DNA of 64,000 nt. It comes from a virus. The notes below the pieces were generated by a model. That model was not told the DNA's origin and searched no databases. It worked only from the letters and a program-made list of their open reading frames with translations. The stretch is taken from positions 27,084 to 91,083 of IMG/VR virus record IMGVR_UViG_3300027969_000073; one strand, written 5' to 3'. Positions 47,167 to 55,923 of this stretch are shown here, piece by piece. Both the position numbers and the translations under genes were made by a program. The stretch's first letter is position 1. Each line of letters begins with the position of its first letter.

Positions 47167-49623
47167 TTATTTTGCTGTACCAGCTGGTTTATTTTTATCA
47201 ATCATCAATTTTTCTTTAGCTAGCTTTTCTTTAGCTAAATTAGATCTTTTAGTTTCTTCTAATTTTTGTGCATCTAAAGCCATTCTTTCTTGATTATTGT
47301 TTTCAATAATTTCTGTACGTCTTAAATCTAATTCGTCTCCAATACCATTACTATCTGTATCTATCATTAAAGAGTTACGAATATCTTTAACATGTCCATT
47401 AGCATAACCCATTTCTGCAAGATATTCTTTAGATGCAATTTCTTCACGCTTGATAGTCATCTCGTCTTCATGTTTTTTCATTTCGAAATCTCTATCTGCT
47501 TTTTGACTTGCTTCTAACATTTTAGCTTGTTCTTGCTGAGCTTGCATTTGTTGTTGTTGCATTTGGTCATTTTGTTCCTTAATCTTTTTAGCAGACTCTT
47601 CCAGTTTTCTAGCAATTTCTTGCACTGATTCTGATTGTCTAATTGCGATTAAGTCACTAATAGTAGCTTGACCATTTTGAATAGCAGCTTGAGATAATTG
47701 ACGTAAATCATTGTACAATTCTGTATCTGCATTTGAGTTGCTTAAATGGATATCGTATTCAGTAGAAACAAACTCATCAAAGTTGTTTACCATTTCTTGT
47801 CCCATATCGTCTAATAAGAACTGTCCTTTTTTAGGGTTCTTTTTATAAGAGTACTTACAACATTCTAAGAATTTAGTAAGTACACGCTTACGGAAATTAT
47901 TGTCAATAGCAAACCATTTTTCAGTAATATGGGAAGTTTGTGCAACTTCTCTTTCTACATTATTTACTGCTTCTCTATTTTGAATTTGCCCCTCACGTGC
48001 GCCTGATACTCCAGCTAGTTTACCCAGTGTGTTCTCGATATCGAGTAGTAAGTTGGTATACATGCCTATTTCTTGAGCGTCGCCCATTTGAATTTGCTGA
48101 GCAGTTAACGTATTAAATGCTCCTGCAGATTTACCTTGAGAAGGTCCTTTTAATATTTCATTAGTTGGGTCTAACCATGCAAACTTATTAATAGTTACAT
48201 ATCTCATCCATTCTTTAGGGTCCCAACCTGATGGAACTAAAGATGCATTCAATGCTGTGAAAGATCCTTTGTATGTAGCAATTGCTAGCTCACGTTTGTA
48301 GTAAGCAATATCGTATGAATATGCTAAAGGTTTCATCACATCCATTAATGATTGTACTTTATAATCATTAGTACTGTTTACACTTCCTACGTAAGGAGGA
48401 GTTCCTTTAGATTTGTTGACAATAGATTTAGATGCATATGGTACAGGTCTCATTACTGTATAAATATGGTCAGCAATTTTTGTACCTTCCATCCACTCAT
48501 TTACCCATACCCATTTAATAGTTTCACCTTTATCTTTATCAAGTACATAGTCTTCTGGAACCCAGTCTTTTTGTTCCTGGCCGTCTTCATCAAAGTAAGT
48601 AAGCTCTCCAATTTTTCTACGAGATCTCCAACATACTTTCAAGACTCTAACGTTTCCGTAAGTATCAAAAGCTCCTGCAAAAGTTCTTGTTCCCATTTCA
48701 TTAGGATGGAAAATAGAAAGAGCTCCTTGCTCTCCGTAATAGTCATACACAGAAATATCTCTGTTTAATCCTATTCCTCCACCTCCTGCTGAGGCATCTA
48801 CTTTTCCAATTTCTAAGAAATCAATATCTTCAGCTGAAATTTCGTCCCAATAATCATCAACTACTTGTCCTACAGATTTGTATCCATATTCTACAATGAT
48901 GTCTGCATCCTCAATATACATAGAGTTTCCTCCCATTGTATAAAGGTTCATTGGATTTACACGTCTCATTACAGGATTGCCTCCTAGTACTCCACAATAC
49001 ATAATCTCTTCGCCACTAGTAAGTAAATCTTCAAATGTGCGTAAGAAAGTAAAATCAAAGTCTCCTTCTTTGTATTCTTTCTTTAAGATTTTGTTTGCAG
49101 TGATTTCTGCGAGGTCTTGAAATTCGTATGTTCTGTAGTGGTTTAGTTGTTCAAGTTCTTTTTTAATTTGCTCTTCAGAAACTGCTTCTCTTTTAATGAT
49201 GTCAGTTACTGTAGCAGTAATGTGCTCCATTAATGCTTGCTCTTTTCTTGAAATACTTTCGTTATCGTTTGAAGAGATGTAGGCTTTAAATTCTTTTCGT
49301 CTTTTTGAATATTCTCCTAATAGCAAATTAATCTTAGAATTTTCTATTCCTACATGTTGAAGAGAAGCTGGTAAAGATTCTAAATCTAGATTATCAGGGT
49401 TAATAAATCTTTCAAAATCTTTAACGTTGATAATATTAGCTCTTAGATTATAATTAGCTTTTTTGTTTTTAAAGTTAGAACGAAGATTAACATCAGATGT
49501 TAATAAATGTTCAGCAAAATCAATATTTTTCTTATACCAATTATCGTCTTTTTTACTATCAGATAGTTTCTGTCTAGGGAAACTAATATAGCCTTGCATT
49601 TTAATAGGAGAACTCTGACTCAT
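47167..49623 (-). CDS. Portal protein
   Basis: An 818-aa protein directly downstream of the large terminase (27-base gap). Helical and mixed segments with many conserved aromatic positions (GEEIMYCGVLGGNPVMRRVN, a DIVEYGYKSVG strand and NREAVNNVEREVAQTSH before the long helices) agree with the portal wing and stem of large Bacteroidota phages. The C-terminal 150 residues form a Q/M/K/E-rich coiled coil (KIKEQNDQMQQQQMQAQQEQ), expected for the barrel that extends into the head. It should form the dodecameric DNA gate. Assignment combines gene order with this arrangement. Confidence 0.87.
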   Translation of the reverse strand: MSQSSPIKMQGYISFPRQKLSDSKKDDNWYKKNIDFAEHLLTSDVNLRSNFKNKKANYNLRANIINVKDFERFINPDNLDLESLPASLQHVGIENSKINLLLGEYSKRRKEFKAYISSNDNESISRKEQALMEHITATVTDIIKREAVSEEQIKKELEQLNHYRTYEFQDLAEITANKILKKEYKEGDFDFTFLRTFEDLLTSGEEIMYCGVLGGNPVMRRVNPMNLYTMGGNSMYIEDADIIVEYGYKSVGQVVDDYWDEISAEDIDFLEIGKVDASAGGGGIGLNRDISVYDYYGEQGALSIFHPNEMGTRTFAGAFDTYGNVRVLKVCWRSRRKIGELTYFDEDGQEQKDWVPEDYVLDKDKGETIKWVWVNEWMEGTKIADHIYTVMRPVPYASKSIVNKSKGTPPYVGSVNSTNDYKVQSLMDVMKPLAYSYDIAYYKRELAIATYKGSFTALNASLVPSGWDPKEWMRYVTINKFAWLDPTNEILKGPSQGKSAGAFNTLTAQQIQMGDAQEIGMYTNLLLDIENTLGKLAGVSGAREGQIQNREAVNNVEREVAQTSHITEKWFAIDNNFRKRVLTKFLECCKYSYKKNPKKGQFLLDDMGQEMVNNFDEFVSTEYDIHLSNSNADTELYNDLRQLSQAAIQNGQATISDLIAIRQSESVQEIARKLEESAKKIKEQNDQMQQQQMQAQQEQAKMLEASQKADRDFEMKKHEDEMTIKREEIASKEYLAEMGYANGHVKDIRNSLMIDTDSNGIGDELDLRRTEIIENNNQERMALDAQKLEETKRSNLAKEKLAKEKLMIDKNKPAGTAK

Positions 49624-49649
49624 AGTAATAATTTATTTAAGATACAAAT

Positions 49650-51827
49650 CTATGAATAAAAATTTGAACTTGGCGTAATTATAGGGGCCTTTTTTAAAAC
49701 TCCCATATCTCTCCAATAGGGATCATCTAGAAATGTTTTAGTATTTTCTAGTTTTTTTTCTTGTTCTTTGAACATAGTACTGTCTAACCACATTAACATA
49801 CCTAACGCAGATACACGGTCAAAGTTGCCGTCCTTGTTCCACATAATTAATTCTGTAATCATTGCAGGAGAATAGAGTGTTTCATATACACGAGTTTCTG
49901 AGTTTGATGATATCTTTTCTTGCAACCACGATTTAATCATGTTACGTGCTTCACTGTTTATTGTTCCAGAAGCATTAATCCCTTTAGATGTGTTAGTACC
50001 TGCTTTATATGTATCAGTACTTCTTAATTGATAAGGTGTATCTGCTAGTAGATAAGTACATTTATGATGGTCAAAGTGATTATATAATCCAATAAGGTTT
50101 TTCTCATACATCCCTATTGCATTGTAGTACATTAACATCTTTCTACAAATCTCATAGAAATCTTTTGCTTCACTTGTTCTACCTGTATACTCAGCAACTA
50201 CTTGACGTGTGTAACGATTTATAATTATGATAGAAGGTAAAGAACTAGTAGTAGCTAAATCTTTATCTACAACGTCAATTCCTGCAATGTATACTCCTCG
50301 AGGAACTATTCCCTCATCACTTTTTTGAGGCTTAACCCATAATTCTATACAGCCAGTTTTCTCTTCATTTTTTCCTATAGGATACTTTCTAATAGGTAGA
50401 GCATCCTGAACTGTAATAAATTCTAGTTCATCTTTTTCTCCAAATCTTAAGTGCCCCTTAAATGATGCTTCTGTATACTTAAAGTATTTACCTCCTTCAA
50501 CTTCAGCTAGTTGTTCTTTAAGCTGTAATGTAGGGAAGAATGCTCCTTCAAGTACAAGGAAAGCTTCACTTGGAACCATTGGTCTATTGATGACTTCTGT
50601 TTGGTAAACACGTTGGTCAGTAGATTTTTTAGCTAAAGTTCTATCGTGCTCTATAGCCATGGTAGCTAATTCCATATTAGTTTCCATATTAGGACCCTCT
50701 TTAAACTCATTGAGGGTTTTACTAATAGGAACAAAGTATCCAATTTTACCACGGTTCTCAAATATATCCTCGAATTCCACGCAGTTATAATCTGGTGGAT
50801 TTCTAAAAATAGTTTCTGCGTATAAGGCTGCTTGTCCAGAAACTAAACCTCCCGTACCTAGAGCCCAAATAACAAGGTTTTTCTTTTTCTTAGATGCCTG
50901 TAAGGCTTCAATTGCTCCCCAAGATTCTATGATGTTGTACATGAAACCTACCTCATCTAGGGATACTAAATTGGCACGAGTACCATTGGCAGCAAGTGGA
51001 TTATCTTTAAATGTTCTGTGATATAGTTTTGATTTACTTAAGTTTGCCGTTACAATTTTGTTAGACATAAATGACCCTGAAAATTCAGAGTGTAAAGGTG
51101 AAGGCCAAAATTCTTCTCCTTCTGTATACGATCCAGGCAATAGTTCTAAACCTACTTTTACCTTAGCCATTAATGGTTCAGAATATTTAGTGTCAATGGC
51201 GCCAATGATAGTTTCAGATGAAGTGTATTGTTTATTTTTTTTTCTGTCTAAGTAATCGTCAAAATCCGTAGCTCCATCAAAAAGAAAGTTATGTGTACTA
51301 ATTCCTGCAGATGAATATGATTTACCAGAACCACGAGCTTGTATACTCATAAAATGTTTTGCAGAGTTTTTATACAAAGGCTTTCCTAAATCTTTACCAT
51401 GGTTTTTTCGAAGGTATTCTCTTGCAGGAACATACGTCATAGACTCTGATTCTGCTTGAGTAATTCTTTTAAGCTTAAGAGATATCTCTTTTTCTGGGCC
51501 AAACTTTCTATCACATGTGAATTTAGTGTCATTACTAAAACCTGAGAAACCTCTACATTCTTCATAGATAAGAAATAGTTCCCAATCTATATCACGTAGA
51601 AAAGGTAGTCCAATAGCTTGTGCTACAGATGAATCATCCTCAAATAAGATATTGTGAAAATTGATGTAGTAGTATAAAGGCCCTGGCATCCATTTTCCAG
51701 AAACCCAGTATCCTTCAATACATCTACGTTTGTGTATTAACCAAAAATCCAAACGATCATAATACTCTAAGTCAGGATGAAAGTTTGGAATCTCTTTTAT
51801 TCGAAAATTGGAATTCTCTATCAACAT
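49650..51827 (-). CDS. terL: Terminase large subunit
   Basis: A 725-aa packaging motor and nuclease. The ATPase part has a Walker A loop ARGSGKSY with K169 and a Walker B strand LVSLDEVG with D291-E292. The nuclease part has an RNase-H-like acidic strand IAGIDVVD with D518 and a later ADTPYQLR segment. The N-terminal GPLYYYINFHNI pattern is typical of terminases of crAss-like and other large Bacteroidota phages. Nothing appears missing. It overlaps nothing and follows the 84-aa zinc-finger-like gene by 1 base. No small terminase is recognised, so one of the small upstream proteins may fill that role. Confidence 0.95.
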   Translation of the reverse strand: MLIENSNFRIKEIPNFHPDLEYYDRLDFWLIHKRRCIEGYWVSGKWMPGPLYYYINFHNILFEDDSSVAQAIGLPFLRDIDWELFLIYEECRGFSGFSNDTKFTCDRKFGPEKEISLKLKRITQAESESMTYVPAREYLRKNHGKDLGKPLYKNSAKHFMSIQARGSGKSYSSAGISTHNFLFDGATDFDDYLDRKKNKQYTSSETIIGAIDTKYSEPLMAKVKVGLELLPGSYTEGEEFWPSPLHSEFSGSFMSNKIVTANLSKSKLYHRTFKDNPLAANGTRANLVSLDEVGFMYNIIESWGAIEALQASKKKKNLVIWALGTGGLVSGQAALYAETIFRNPPDYNCVEFEDIFENRGKIGYFVPISKTLNEFKEGPNMETNMELATMAIEHDRTLAKKSTDQRVYQTEVINRPMVPSEAFLVLEGAFFPTLQLKEQLAEVEGGKYFKYTEASFKGHLRFGEKDELEFITVQDALPIRKYPIGKNEEKTGCIELWVKPQKSDEGIVPRGVYIAGIDVVDKDLATTSSLPSIIIINRYTRQVVAEYTGRTSEAKDFYEICRKMLMYYNAIGMYEKNLIGLYNHFDHHKCTYLLADTPYQLRSTDTYKAGTNTSKGINASGTINSEARNMIKSWLQEKISSNSETRVYETLYSPAMITELIMWNKDGNFDRVSALGMLMWLDSTMFKEQEKKLENTKTFLDDPYWRDMGVLKKAPIITPSSNFYS

Positions 51828-51828
51828 A

Positions 51829-52083
51829 TTATTCTTCTAAAGCTGGCCATTTGTGTATAGGACAATGTGATGCTAAACTTCTTGTTTTAAATTCTAAAGA
51901 ACATCCACAAATATTACAGCATGCTTTAATTAGTGCCGCGCATCCGTCAGTCTTTCTTTCAGTGCATTGGTTACATATAGCCATTCTTTCTGCAGCAACT
52001 TCTTCTACAAACTTATCCTTGATAAGTGTATTTGTAATACCCTCAAGAATCTCTTTCTTATGTTTCCAAATTTCTGATATCAT
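51829..52083 (-). CDS. Cys-rich zinc-finger-like protein (84 aa)
   Basis: The protein has a helical N-terminus and a Cys-rich core: CNQCTERK, then GCAALIKACCNICGCSLEFK, then SHCP. Eight or more cysteines in CxxC, CxxCxC spacing are expected to bind one or two zinc ions. Its stop is one base from the terminase start and its start overlaps the 173-aa gene by 4 bases. Small zinc proteins in this place are common before TerL in Bacteroidota phages; it could act as a terminase partner, but that is inference. Confidence 0.7.
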   Translation of the reverse strand: MISEIWKHKKEILEGITNTLIKDKFVEEVAAERMAICNQCTERKTDGCAALIKACCNICGCSLEFKTRSLASHCPIHKWPALEE

Positions 52084-52601
52084 ATGTCTCCTGTGTCTGA
52101 TAGTGATAAATTTCTTTTTCCTTTCTTTAGAGTCTTTTCTTCTTCGTAGTCCTTTTTAATCTTTTTATAATCTTCAAACATTTTAGGAGTATTAGCTAAC
52201 ATCTTATCAATCTTAACTAACTCATCAGTGTCAGAATCTTCTAACGCTTTTCTATAAAGCTCTTTAATAGAAGTATCTCTCATAGACATAATCTCTCCCC
52301 AGTTTCCAAGAGCTCTTTCTGCATCTGAAAGTACTAAATTTTTAAATATAATCACAATATCTTTTACAGAATCCCATTTAAATTTAGGATTCTTTATGAA
52401 ATTATTTTCAATAATATCAAATTTATTAGGTAGATTATAAAATTTAGACTCAGGATGATAGCAATAATAAAGACCCCACATTACTATAGAGCTTTCTGTT
52501 TTATTTTTGCTTTTATCTTTAGAATAGTAAGATTGGAACTCCTTGATAATTAAAAGTTCAGAGTTTACTTCCCAATAATTATTTTCGTGCAGAGCTTTCA
52601 T
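52080..52601 (-). CDS. Helical hypothetical protein, packaging region (173 aa)
   Basis: A charged, helical protein with aromatic N-terminus (NNYWEVNSELLIIKEFQSYY) and repeated helices up to a K/E-rich tail (KKDYEEEKTLKKGKRNLSLS). No catalytic signature. It overlaps the 66-aa gene by 23 bases and the zinc-finger-like gene by 4 bases. Position immediately before terminase makes a small-terminase role possible, but no HTH is clear. Confidence 0.6.
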   Translation of the reverse strand: MKALHENNYWEVNSELLIIKEFQSYYSKDKSKNKTESSIVMWGLYYCYHPESKFYNLPNKFDIIENNFIKNPKFKWDSVKDIVIIFKNLVLSDAERALGNWGEIMSMRDTSIKELYRKALEDSDTDELVKIDKMLANTPKMFEDYKKIKKDYEEEKTLKKGKRNLSLSDTGDI

Positions 52602-52779
52602 TTTTTATTGCTTTAAGTTTTGACCACAATTCTGCAGCAGGCATGTTACATTCAAATTGCATCCCATTAGAATAGACGATGCAAGTTTGTGGATTACTAC
52701 TTTTTCCAATAGCAGTAATATCATAAAAAGTTACACTAGTTACTTCTTGGTTGTTTATAATCTCTAGGGTGATGTCCAT
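52579..52779 (-). CDS. Small beta-rich protein (66 aa)
   Basis: A short protein of alternating hydrophobic residues (DITLEIINNQEVTSVTFYDI and TCIVYSNGMQFEC). It overlaps the HU/IHF-like gene by 44 bases at its start and the 173-aa gene by 23 bases at its end, an overlap pattern seen in other real genes of this operon. No function can be assigned. Confidence 0.55.
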   Translation of the reverse strand: MDITLEIINNQEVTSVTFYDITAIGKSSNPQTCIVYSNGMQFECNMPAAELWSKLKAIKNESSARK

Positions 52780-53023
52780 CTTTTTTTAATTTTAAGCAGT
52801 GATTTGCGTAGTTTATATTTTTAACATTAGGAACAAACTTTCCAAAGTTATCTACGTGGATAACAGGAAACTTTTCTATGTCATATAAGTCATCTGTTTT
52901 TTTATCAGGGTTAGAAATCTCTGTAGCTATCTTCTGAAGAAATAATCCCCAGACTTCTTCTGCCTGGCCAATAGTTAGTCCGTGACGTTTAGCTACATGA
53001 TGAAGAATTTCTTTTTGTGTCAT
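52736..53023 (-). CDS. HU/IHF-like DNA-bending protein
   Basis: This 95-aa protein has the HU/IHF layout. An N-terminal helix pair begins with MTQKEILHHVAKRHGLTIGQ, then comes a KIATEISNPDK helix, then a beta part with VIHVDNFGKFVPN in place of the family's G-F-G-x-F strand. It ends with a basic tail (LKLKKDGHHPRDYKQPRSN). HU/IHF-like proteins are part of the conserved gene set of crAss-like phages and are expected to bend DNA in packaging, replication or transcription. The arm is shorter than in cellular HU. It overlaps its neighbours by 4 and 44 bases. Confidence 0.72.
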   Translation of the reverse strand: MTQKEILHHVAKRHGLTIGQAEEVWGLFLQKIATEISNPDKKTDDLYDIEKFPVIHVDNFGKFVPNVKNINYANHCLKLKKDGHHPRDYKQPRSN

Positions 53024-53601
53024 TTGTTTACAGGTTCTATTGTAATATCAAAATCTTCTTCCTCAATAACAGGTGCTTGTGAAGCATCATGTTTATATTC
53101 AGTAGGAGGTTTTATAGCTTCTACAGCTGTTGCCATTTCTTGTCTAAGAGCTTCACTTTCTTCTTGATGCTTTTCTAAAATAGCTTCATCTAGTTCTTGC
53201 ACAAAAGGCTTAGGTTTCACTGCAGTCATCACTAAATTAACCTCTATTCTAAAACCATCTTCATCAGGAGTAAATAAAAGGTCTTTATGAATCTCATTAT
53301 TTTCTCCTAGTAAAGGTTTGCCTACAAAAACCTTTTTCTTTAATCGAGAAATGATAATATTAAACTGTTTTTCTTCAATTTTAAGTGCAGTTCTAATTTC
53401 TTTTCTAATATCTGTAGATAGAATAAACTTACCTCTTTTTTCTTGAGGAAGCGCTGAGTATTCATTATCTAGCCTAATAAGTTCTGCTAATACATCACGT
53501 TCTTGAGGAGTCACATTTAACATGAACCCCATAAATGCTAGAATTTGACGATAAATCTTTCCTTCATCAGTAGGAAGACTAATTACTTTTCTTTGCTTCA
53601 T
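53020..53601 (-). CDS. Winged-helix-type regulator candidate (193 aa)
   Basis: Residues about 25-100 have winged-helix features: TPQERDVLAELIRLDNEY as first helices, a LSTDIRKEIRTALKI segment, and a recognition-like helix EKQFNIIISRLKKK followed by a wing with GKPLLGENNEI. The C-terminal 70 residues are acidic and rich in E and P. Similar wHTH proteins occur in the pre-terminase block of crAss-like phages. It might control the late operon; no operator is visible. It overlaps the 95-aa gene by 4 and the 131-aa gene by 23 bases. Confidence 0.65.
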   Translation of the reverse strand: MKQRKVISLPTDEGKIYRQILAFMGFMLNVTPQERDVLAELIRLDNEYSALPQEKRGKFILSTDIRKEIRTALKIEEKQFNIIISRLKKKVFVGKPLLGENNEIHKDLLFTPDEDGFRIEVNLVMTAVKPKPFVQELDEAILEKHQEESEALRQEMATAVEAIKPPTEYKHDASQAPVIEEEDFDITIEPVNK

Positions 53602-53974
53602 CCTTAATCGCTTTTTGTAGTTCAGAATCTACTGCTAACATTTTAGATACTTCGTACCAAGTAGTTAGAGCTCCTTGAACTAGATTAGAAATTACATCTA
53701 AGATAACATGAAACTCCATATTTTTAGGGTCAATGTTGTTATCTCTTTGATATCTAAATTGTTGAATATCTCTTTCACCATAACCTGCCTCTTTTACCTT
53801 GATATCTACTACCCAACCTTTAATAGGTTCAGCACTTTTACCAAAACTAATATCGTCACATGGATAAGACTTATATCCAAAAGATAATCCTGATGCTAAA
53901 GCTTTTTCTGTAGCATTAATAAATGATGTTGCTAAAATCTCTTTAGCAATTGTTAACTTCTCCGCTGTTCCCAT
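53579..53974 (-). CDS. Hypothetical alpha/beta protein (131 aa)
   Basis: Mixed alpha/beta, with EKLTIAKEILATSFINATEK as first helix, a strand pair around KGWVVDIKVKEAGYG and a C-terminal helix ending AIKDEAKKSN. No recognisable family or catalytic motif. It overlaps the next gene (193 aa) by 23 bases and the previous (66 aa) by 32 bases, so translation is coupled. Function unknown. Confidence 0.6.
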   Translation of the reverse strand: MGTAEKLTIAKEILATSFINATEKALASGLSFGYKSYPCDDISFGKSAEPIKGWVVDIKVKEAGYGERDIQQFRYQRDNNIDPKNMEFHVILDVISNLVQGALTTWYEVSKMLAVDSELQKAIKDEAKKSN

Positions 53975-54143
53975 TAATTTGTAATTTTAAAATAAATAGA
54001 ACAGGATTTTCTGCTGCAATAAGATAAGTAAATTCTAATGTTTTACTGTGCATGGCACAATAGTGAATAAACTTCCTTCTTAAATCCTGTTCTTTGTTAA
54101 ACAATTCTTCAAACTCAGTTGATGTAAACTCTCCAATCTCCAT
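53943..54143 (-). CDS. Small hypothetical protein (66 aa)
   Basis: A short protein with an acidic helical start (MEIGEFTSTEFEELFNKEQD) and a beta-rich end (NPVLFILKLQING). It lies between the winged-helix gene (8-base gap) and the 131-aa gene (overlap 32 bases). No motif is recognised. It is kept as a gene because it has the same strand and operon spacing as its neighbours. Confidence 0.52.
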   Translation of the reverse strand: MEIGEFTSTEFEELFNKEQDLRRKFIHYCAMHSKTLEFTYLIAAENPVLFILKLQINGNSGEVNNC

Positions 54144-54151
54144 CCCAGTAG

Positions 54152-54424
54152 CTAAGTCGATAATAATTCTAAATTAATTCTGTATCTGCCTCTTACTTCA
54201 GCAGGTATTATGAATCCTCTTTCTTTAAGAGAAGCAATATGTTTGTCTAATCCAGGAGCAGATATGCCTAGTTTATTCATGATATACGTTTTATTTATTT
54301 TATCAGCGTACCACAAGTTAGTTTCAAAATTAGCTTGCTTAAGTACCCAATATAATACATGAAACGTTCTGTCATTAGACTTTAAAAGAATACTATCTTT
54401 CGTATCTAAATAAACTACAACCAT
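54152..54424 (-). CDS. Winged-helix DNA-binding protein (90 aa)
   Basis: I choose the ATG at 54424 (MVVVYLDTKD) rather than the two longer in-frame starts. It is preceded at good spacing by AGGGAG, and a TATATTTG promoter element at 54457-54464 would place the RNA start near or inside the longer versions. The product has a helix FHVLYWVLKQANFE, a helix-turn-helix NKTYIMNKLGISAPGLDKHI with recognition helix, and a wing (IIPAEVRGRYRINLELLS). This is the MarR/replication-initiator winged fold. It starts the late-direction operon, so it is a candidate transcription or replication regulator. Confidence 0.68.
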   Translation of the reverse strand: MVVVYLDTKDSILLKSNDRTFHVLYWVLKQANFETNLWYADKINKTYIMNKLGISAPGLDKHIASLKERGFIIPAEVRGRYRINLELLST

Positions 54425-54456
54425 TTTTCTCCCTTTTTTATTTCTATTAAACATTG

Positions 54457-54489
54457 CAAATATACAAATTTGATAGTACAAATATCAAA
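54457..54489 (-). promoter_or_regulatory. Bacteroidota-type promoter (TTTG...TATATTTG)
   Basis: Read on the minus strand, TATATTTG (54464 to 54457) fits the TAnnTTTG -7 consensus of Bacteroidota sigma factors. A TTTG at 54489-54486, 21 bases upstream, serves as the -33 element (another lies 14 bases upstream). It points at the winged-helix gene and should drive the first part of the minus-strand operon. Confidence 0.5.
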
Positions 54490-54532
54490 ATTAATAAGTT
54501 ACTATCCAAATTTTATAGGAAGATTGTTTTAC

Positions 54533-55315
54533 TTAGATTTCTTTTGAAGAGTTTTTTAGTTGGTATTCTACCATTTTAACGTAGGTTCTGTTGCTTACAG
54601 GATAATTTGTGTGACATCCTTTTACTTTACATTGTAAGTAGTAACGTCTTACTCCCATAGGAGTAGTATAGGATTTGGTTACTCTAGGTGTTAGTGATCC
54701 GCATTCAGGGCAAGCAAAGTTGTGGTCTCCATATAATTTACCGTAATTAAATTGGGCTTTGCCGTAAGGTCTTAATTTATCAAATACTCTCTCTAGTAAT
54801 CTAACATCCTCATCACAGTATATCCCCATTTCTTCAAGAGCCTCTGGGTCTTTACTTAAAATGATTCTATCCCATAACTCGTAATTAGTTTCTATTTTTT
54901 CACCAACTTTTAAAAACTTACCTAGTTCATCTAATTTATTTGAGTGAAATTTAAATTGAGCTTTAGCTATTTTGAGTGTATCAATGGTTTCATATCTAGG
55001 ACTCATTTGTATGCCGTGGTAAACTGCTCTACCTCTTATCCACTTTAAATCAAATCTATCTCCATTGTGAGCTACTATTTGATTTGCTTTATTTAACTCT
55101 GGTACAAACTTTTCTATTATTTGTTTGTCTGATTGCTCATCGTCCCATGATACTCTGTGGACTTTGTCTTCTCCCTCCCATTTCCAACTTATACAAATAA
55201 TCTCAGGGTATTTTATAATTTGATGTGGCCCTAATCTTTGTTCTCCTAATCTCCAAGCACTGACAATAAAGTAACTTGTTTCGATATCATAAAATAATCT
55301 TTTACGTACACTCAT
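54533..55315 (-). CDS. DEDDy 3'-5' exonuclease with zinc-ribbon tail
   Basis: A 260-aa nuclease of the RNase-H-like DEDD class. Exo I has FYDIET (D10, E12), exo II has AHNGDRFDLKW (D89), and exo III has YCDED with Y166 and D170, i.e. the DEDDy variant. The C-terminal 60 residues form a probable zinc ribbon with C202, C205, C229 and C234. Proteins with this pairing are frequent in Bacteroidota phages and are thought to act in DNA replication or host-DNA breakdown. It is the outermost minus-strand gene beside the control region, with a TAAATTTG element at 55338-55345 as possible -7 box. Confidence 0.86.
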   Translation of the reverse strand: MSVRKRLFYDIETSYFIVSAWRLGEQRLGPHQIIKYPEIICISWKWEGEDKVHRVSWDDEQSDKQIIEKFVPELNKANQIVAHNGDRFDLKWIRGRAVYHGIQMSPRYETIDTLKIAKAQFKFHSNKLDELGKFLKVGEKIETNYELWDRIILSKDPEALEEMGIYCDEDVRLLERVFDKLRPYGKAQFNYGKLYGDHNFACPECGSLTPRVTKSYTTPMGVRRYYLQCKVKGCHTNYPVSNRTYVKMVEYQLKNSSKEI

Positions 55316-55439
55316 AAGGTTTGAGTTTAAATTCCTCCAAATTTAGTAAATTCTTTTAGAATAGAATGGTTAAAAATAAATTTAATTATTTCTTGACATT
55401 ACAAAATATTTTAGTTATGAGACGTACTATAGCTCTAGG

Positions 55440-55479
55440 TATAGTAATAACATACCCCTAGAGGTATGCTGTTACTATA
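55440..55479. repeat. Long imperfect inverted repeat
   Basis: TATAGTAATAACATACC pairs with GGTATGCTGTTACTATA across a 6-base loop: 17 positions with one mismatch and one G-T pair. On both sides the motif ACTATAGCTCYAGGTATA is repeated directly (55426-55443 and 55474-55491). It could be an operator, an origin element, or a hairpin in the leader RNA. Confidence 0.75.
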
Positions 55480-55567
55480 GCTCCAGGTATAATAGTAGCG
55501 ACGGAAGAACTATAGTAAAATCTTGTAACTTATTCATTCTAAACATTTTACATTTTTAAATAGTAGT

Positions 55568-55602
55568 ATAGGTAAACCTACAACGTAGGTGGCCATACCT
55601 AT
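55568..55602. repeat. Nested double hairpin
   Basis: The outer stem ATAGGTA/TACCTAT (55568-55574 with 55596-55602) encloses the inner stem ACCTAC/GTAGGT (55576-55581 with 55585-55590) with a 3-base loop. The two stems stack with little unpaired sequence, making an unusually stable cruciform or RNA hairpin in an AT-rich spacer. Confidence 0.72.
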
Positions 55603-55691
55603 CCCACTATGGATACGGTATTGTCACGATATATTTCCTTTATTTTATACCCCTTATAATTTTATTTTTTAGGGTATGTGATTTCTTAGTC

Positions 55692-55855
55692 GTGGTTAGA
55701 ATATACCTATCTTTGAAGTCGAAATTTGCGACCTCAAGAATTCAGCCTTGGTGTTTTCTCAAAAGTGGTTAGTACATTTTTTTACACACCCCATGATATC
55801 TCGACAGTGGTTAGTGTATTTTTTTGACACTTTGTAGTTTCGCAGTAGTGGTTAG
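55692..55855 (+). repeat. Four direct GTGGTTAG repeats
   Basis: GTGGTTAG occurs at 55692, 55765, 55807 and 55848. The last three are spaced 42 and 41 bases apart. Copies two and three continue as AGTrYATTTTTTTkACAC, so the repeat unit is about 24 bases. Even spacing near four helical turns suggests protein-binding iterons (origin or activator sites) or repeated promoter cores. Confidence 0.68.
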
Positions 55856-55923
55856 TAACACAGTCAGCAACCCCCTCTTAATCTTGGACGGGGAACTCTC
55901 CCCCCACTAAAAAACCCTTTAGT

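Larger units (their letters stand above)
55316..55923. promoter_or_regulatory. Divergent control region between late and early modules
   Basis: There is no gene in these 608 bases. For the minus strand I see TAAATTTG (55345 to 55338). For the plus strand I see TTGACA-N17-TATGAG (55393-55421) and TATCTTTG (55708-55715). The region also holds a 17-bp inverted repeat (55440-55479), nested hairpins (55568-55602), an ATACCC/GGGTAT hairpin (55647-55677), a GTCG/CGAC hairpin near 55720 and four GTGGTTAG copies. It could be the early promoter region, a replication origin, or both. Nothing in the sequence separates these options. Confidence 0.6.

Noticed and set aside
48352-48768. A 138-codon plus-strand frame
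   Set aside because: It lies fully inside the portal gene on the other strand, has shadow-like composition (many F, Y, I, S) and no operon context.
1-55315. Stop-codon recoding as seen in some crAss-like phages
   Set aside because: All long genes are continuous and end normally in the standard code, and no CTA- or TCA-anticodon suppressor tRNA is recognised.
55692-55855. CRISPR-like array
   Set aside because: The repeats are only 8 (at most 24) bases, spacing is not constant and no cas gene is near.
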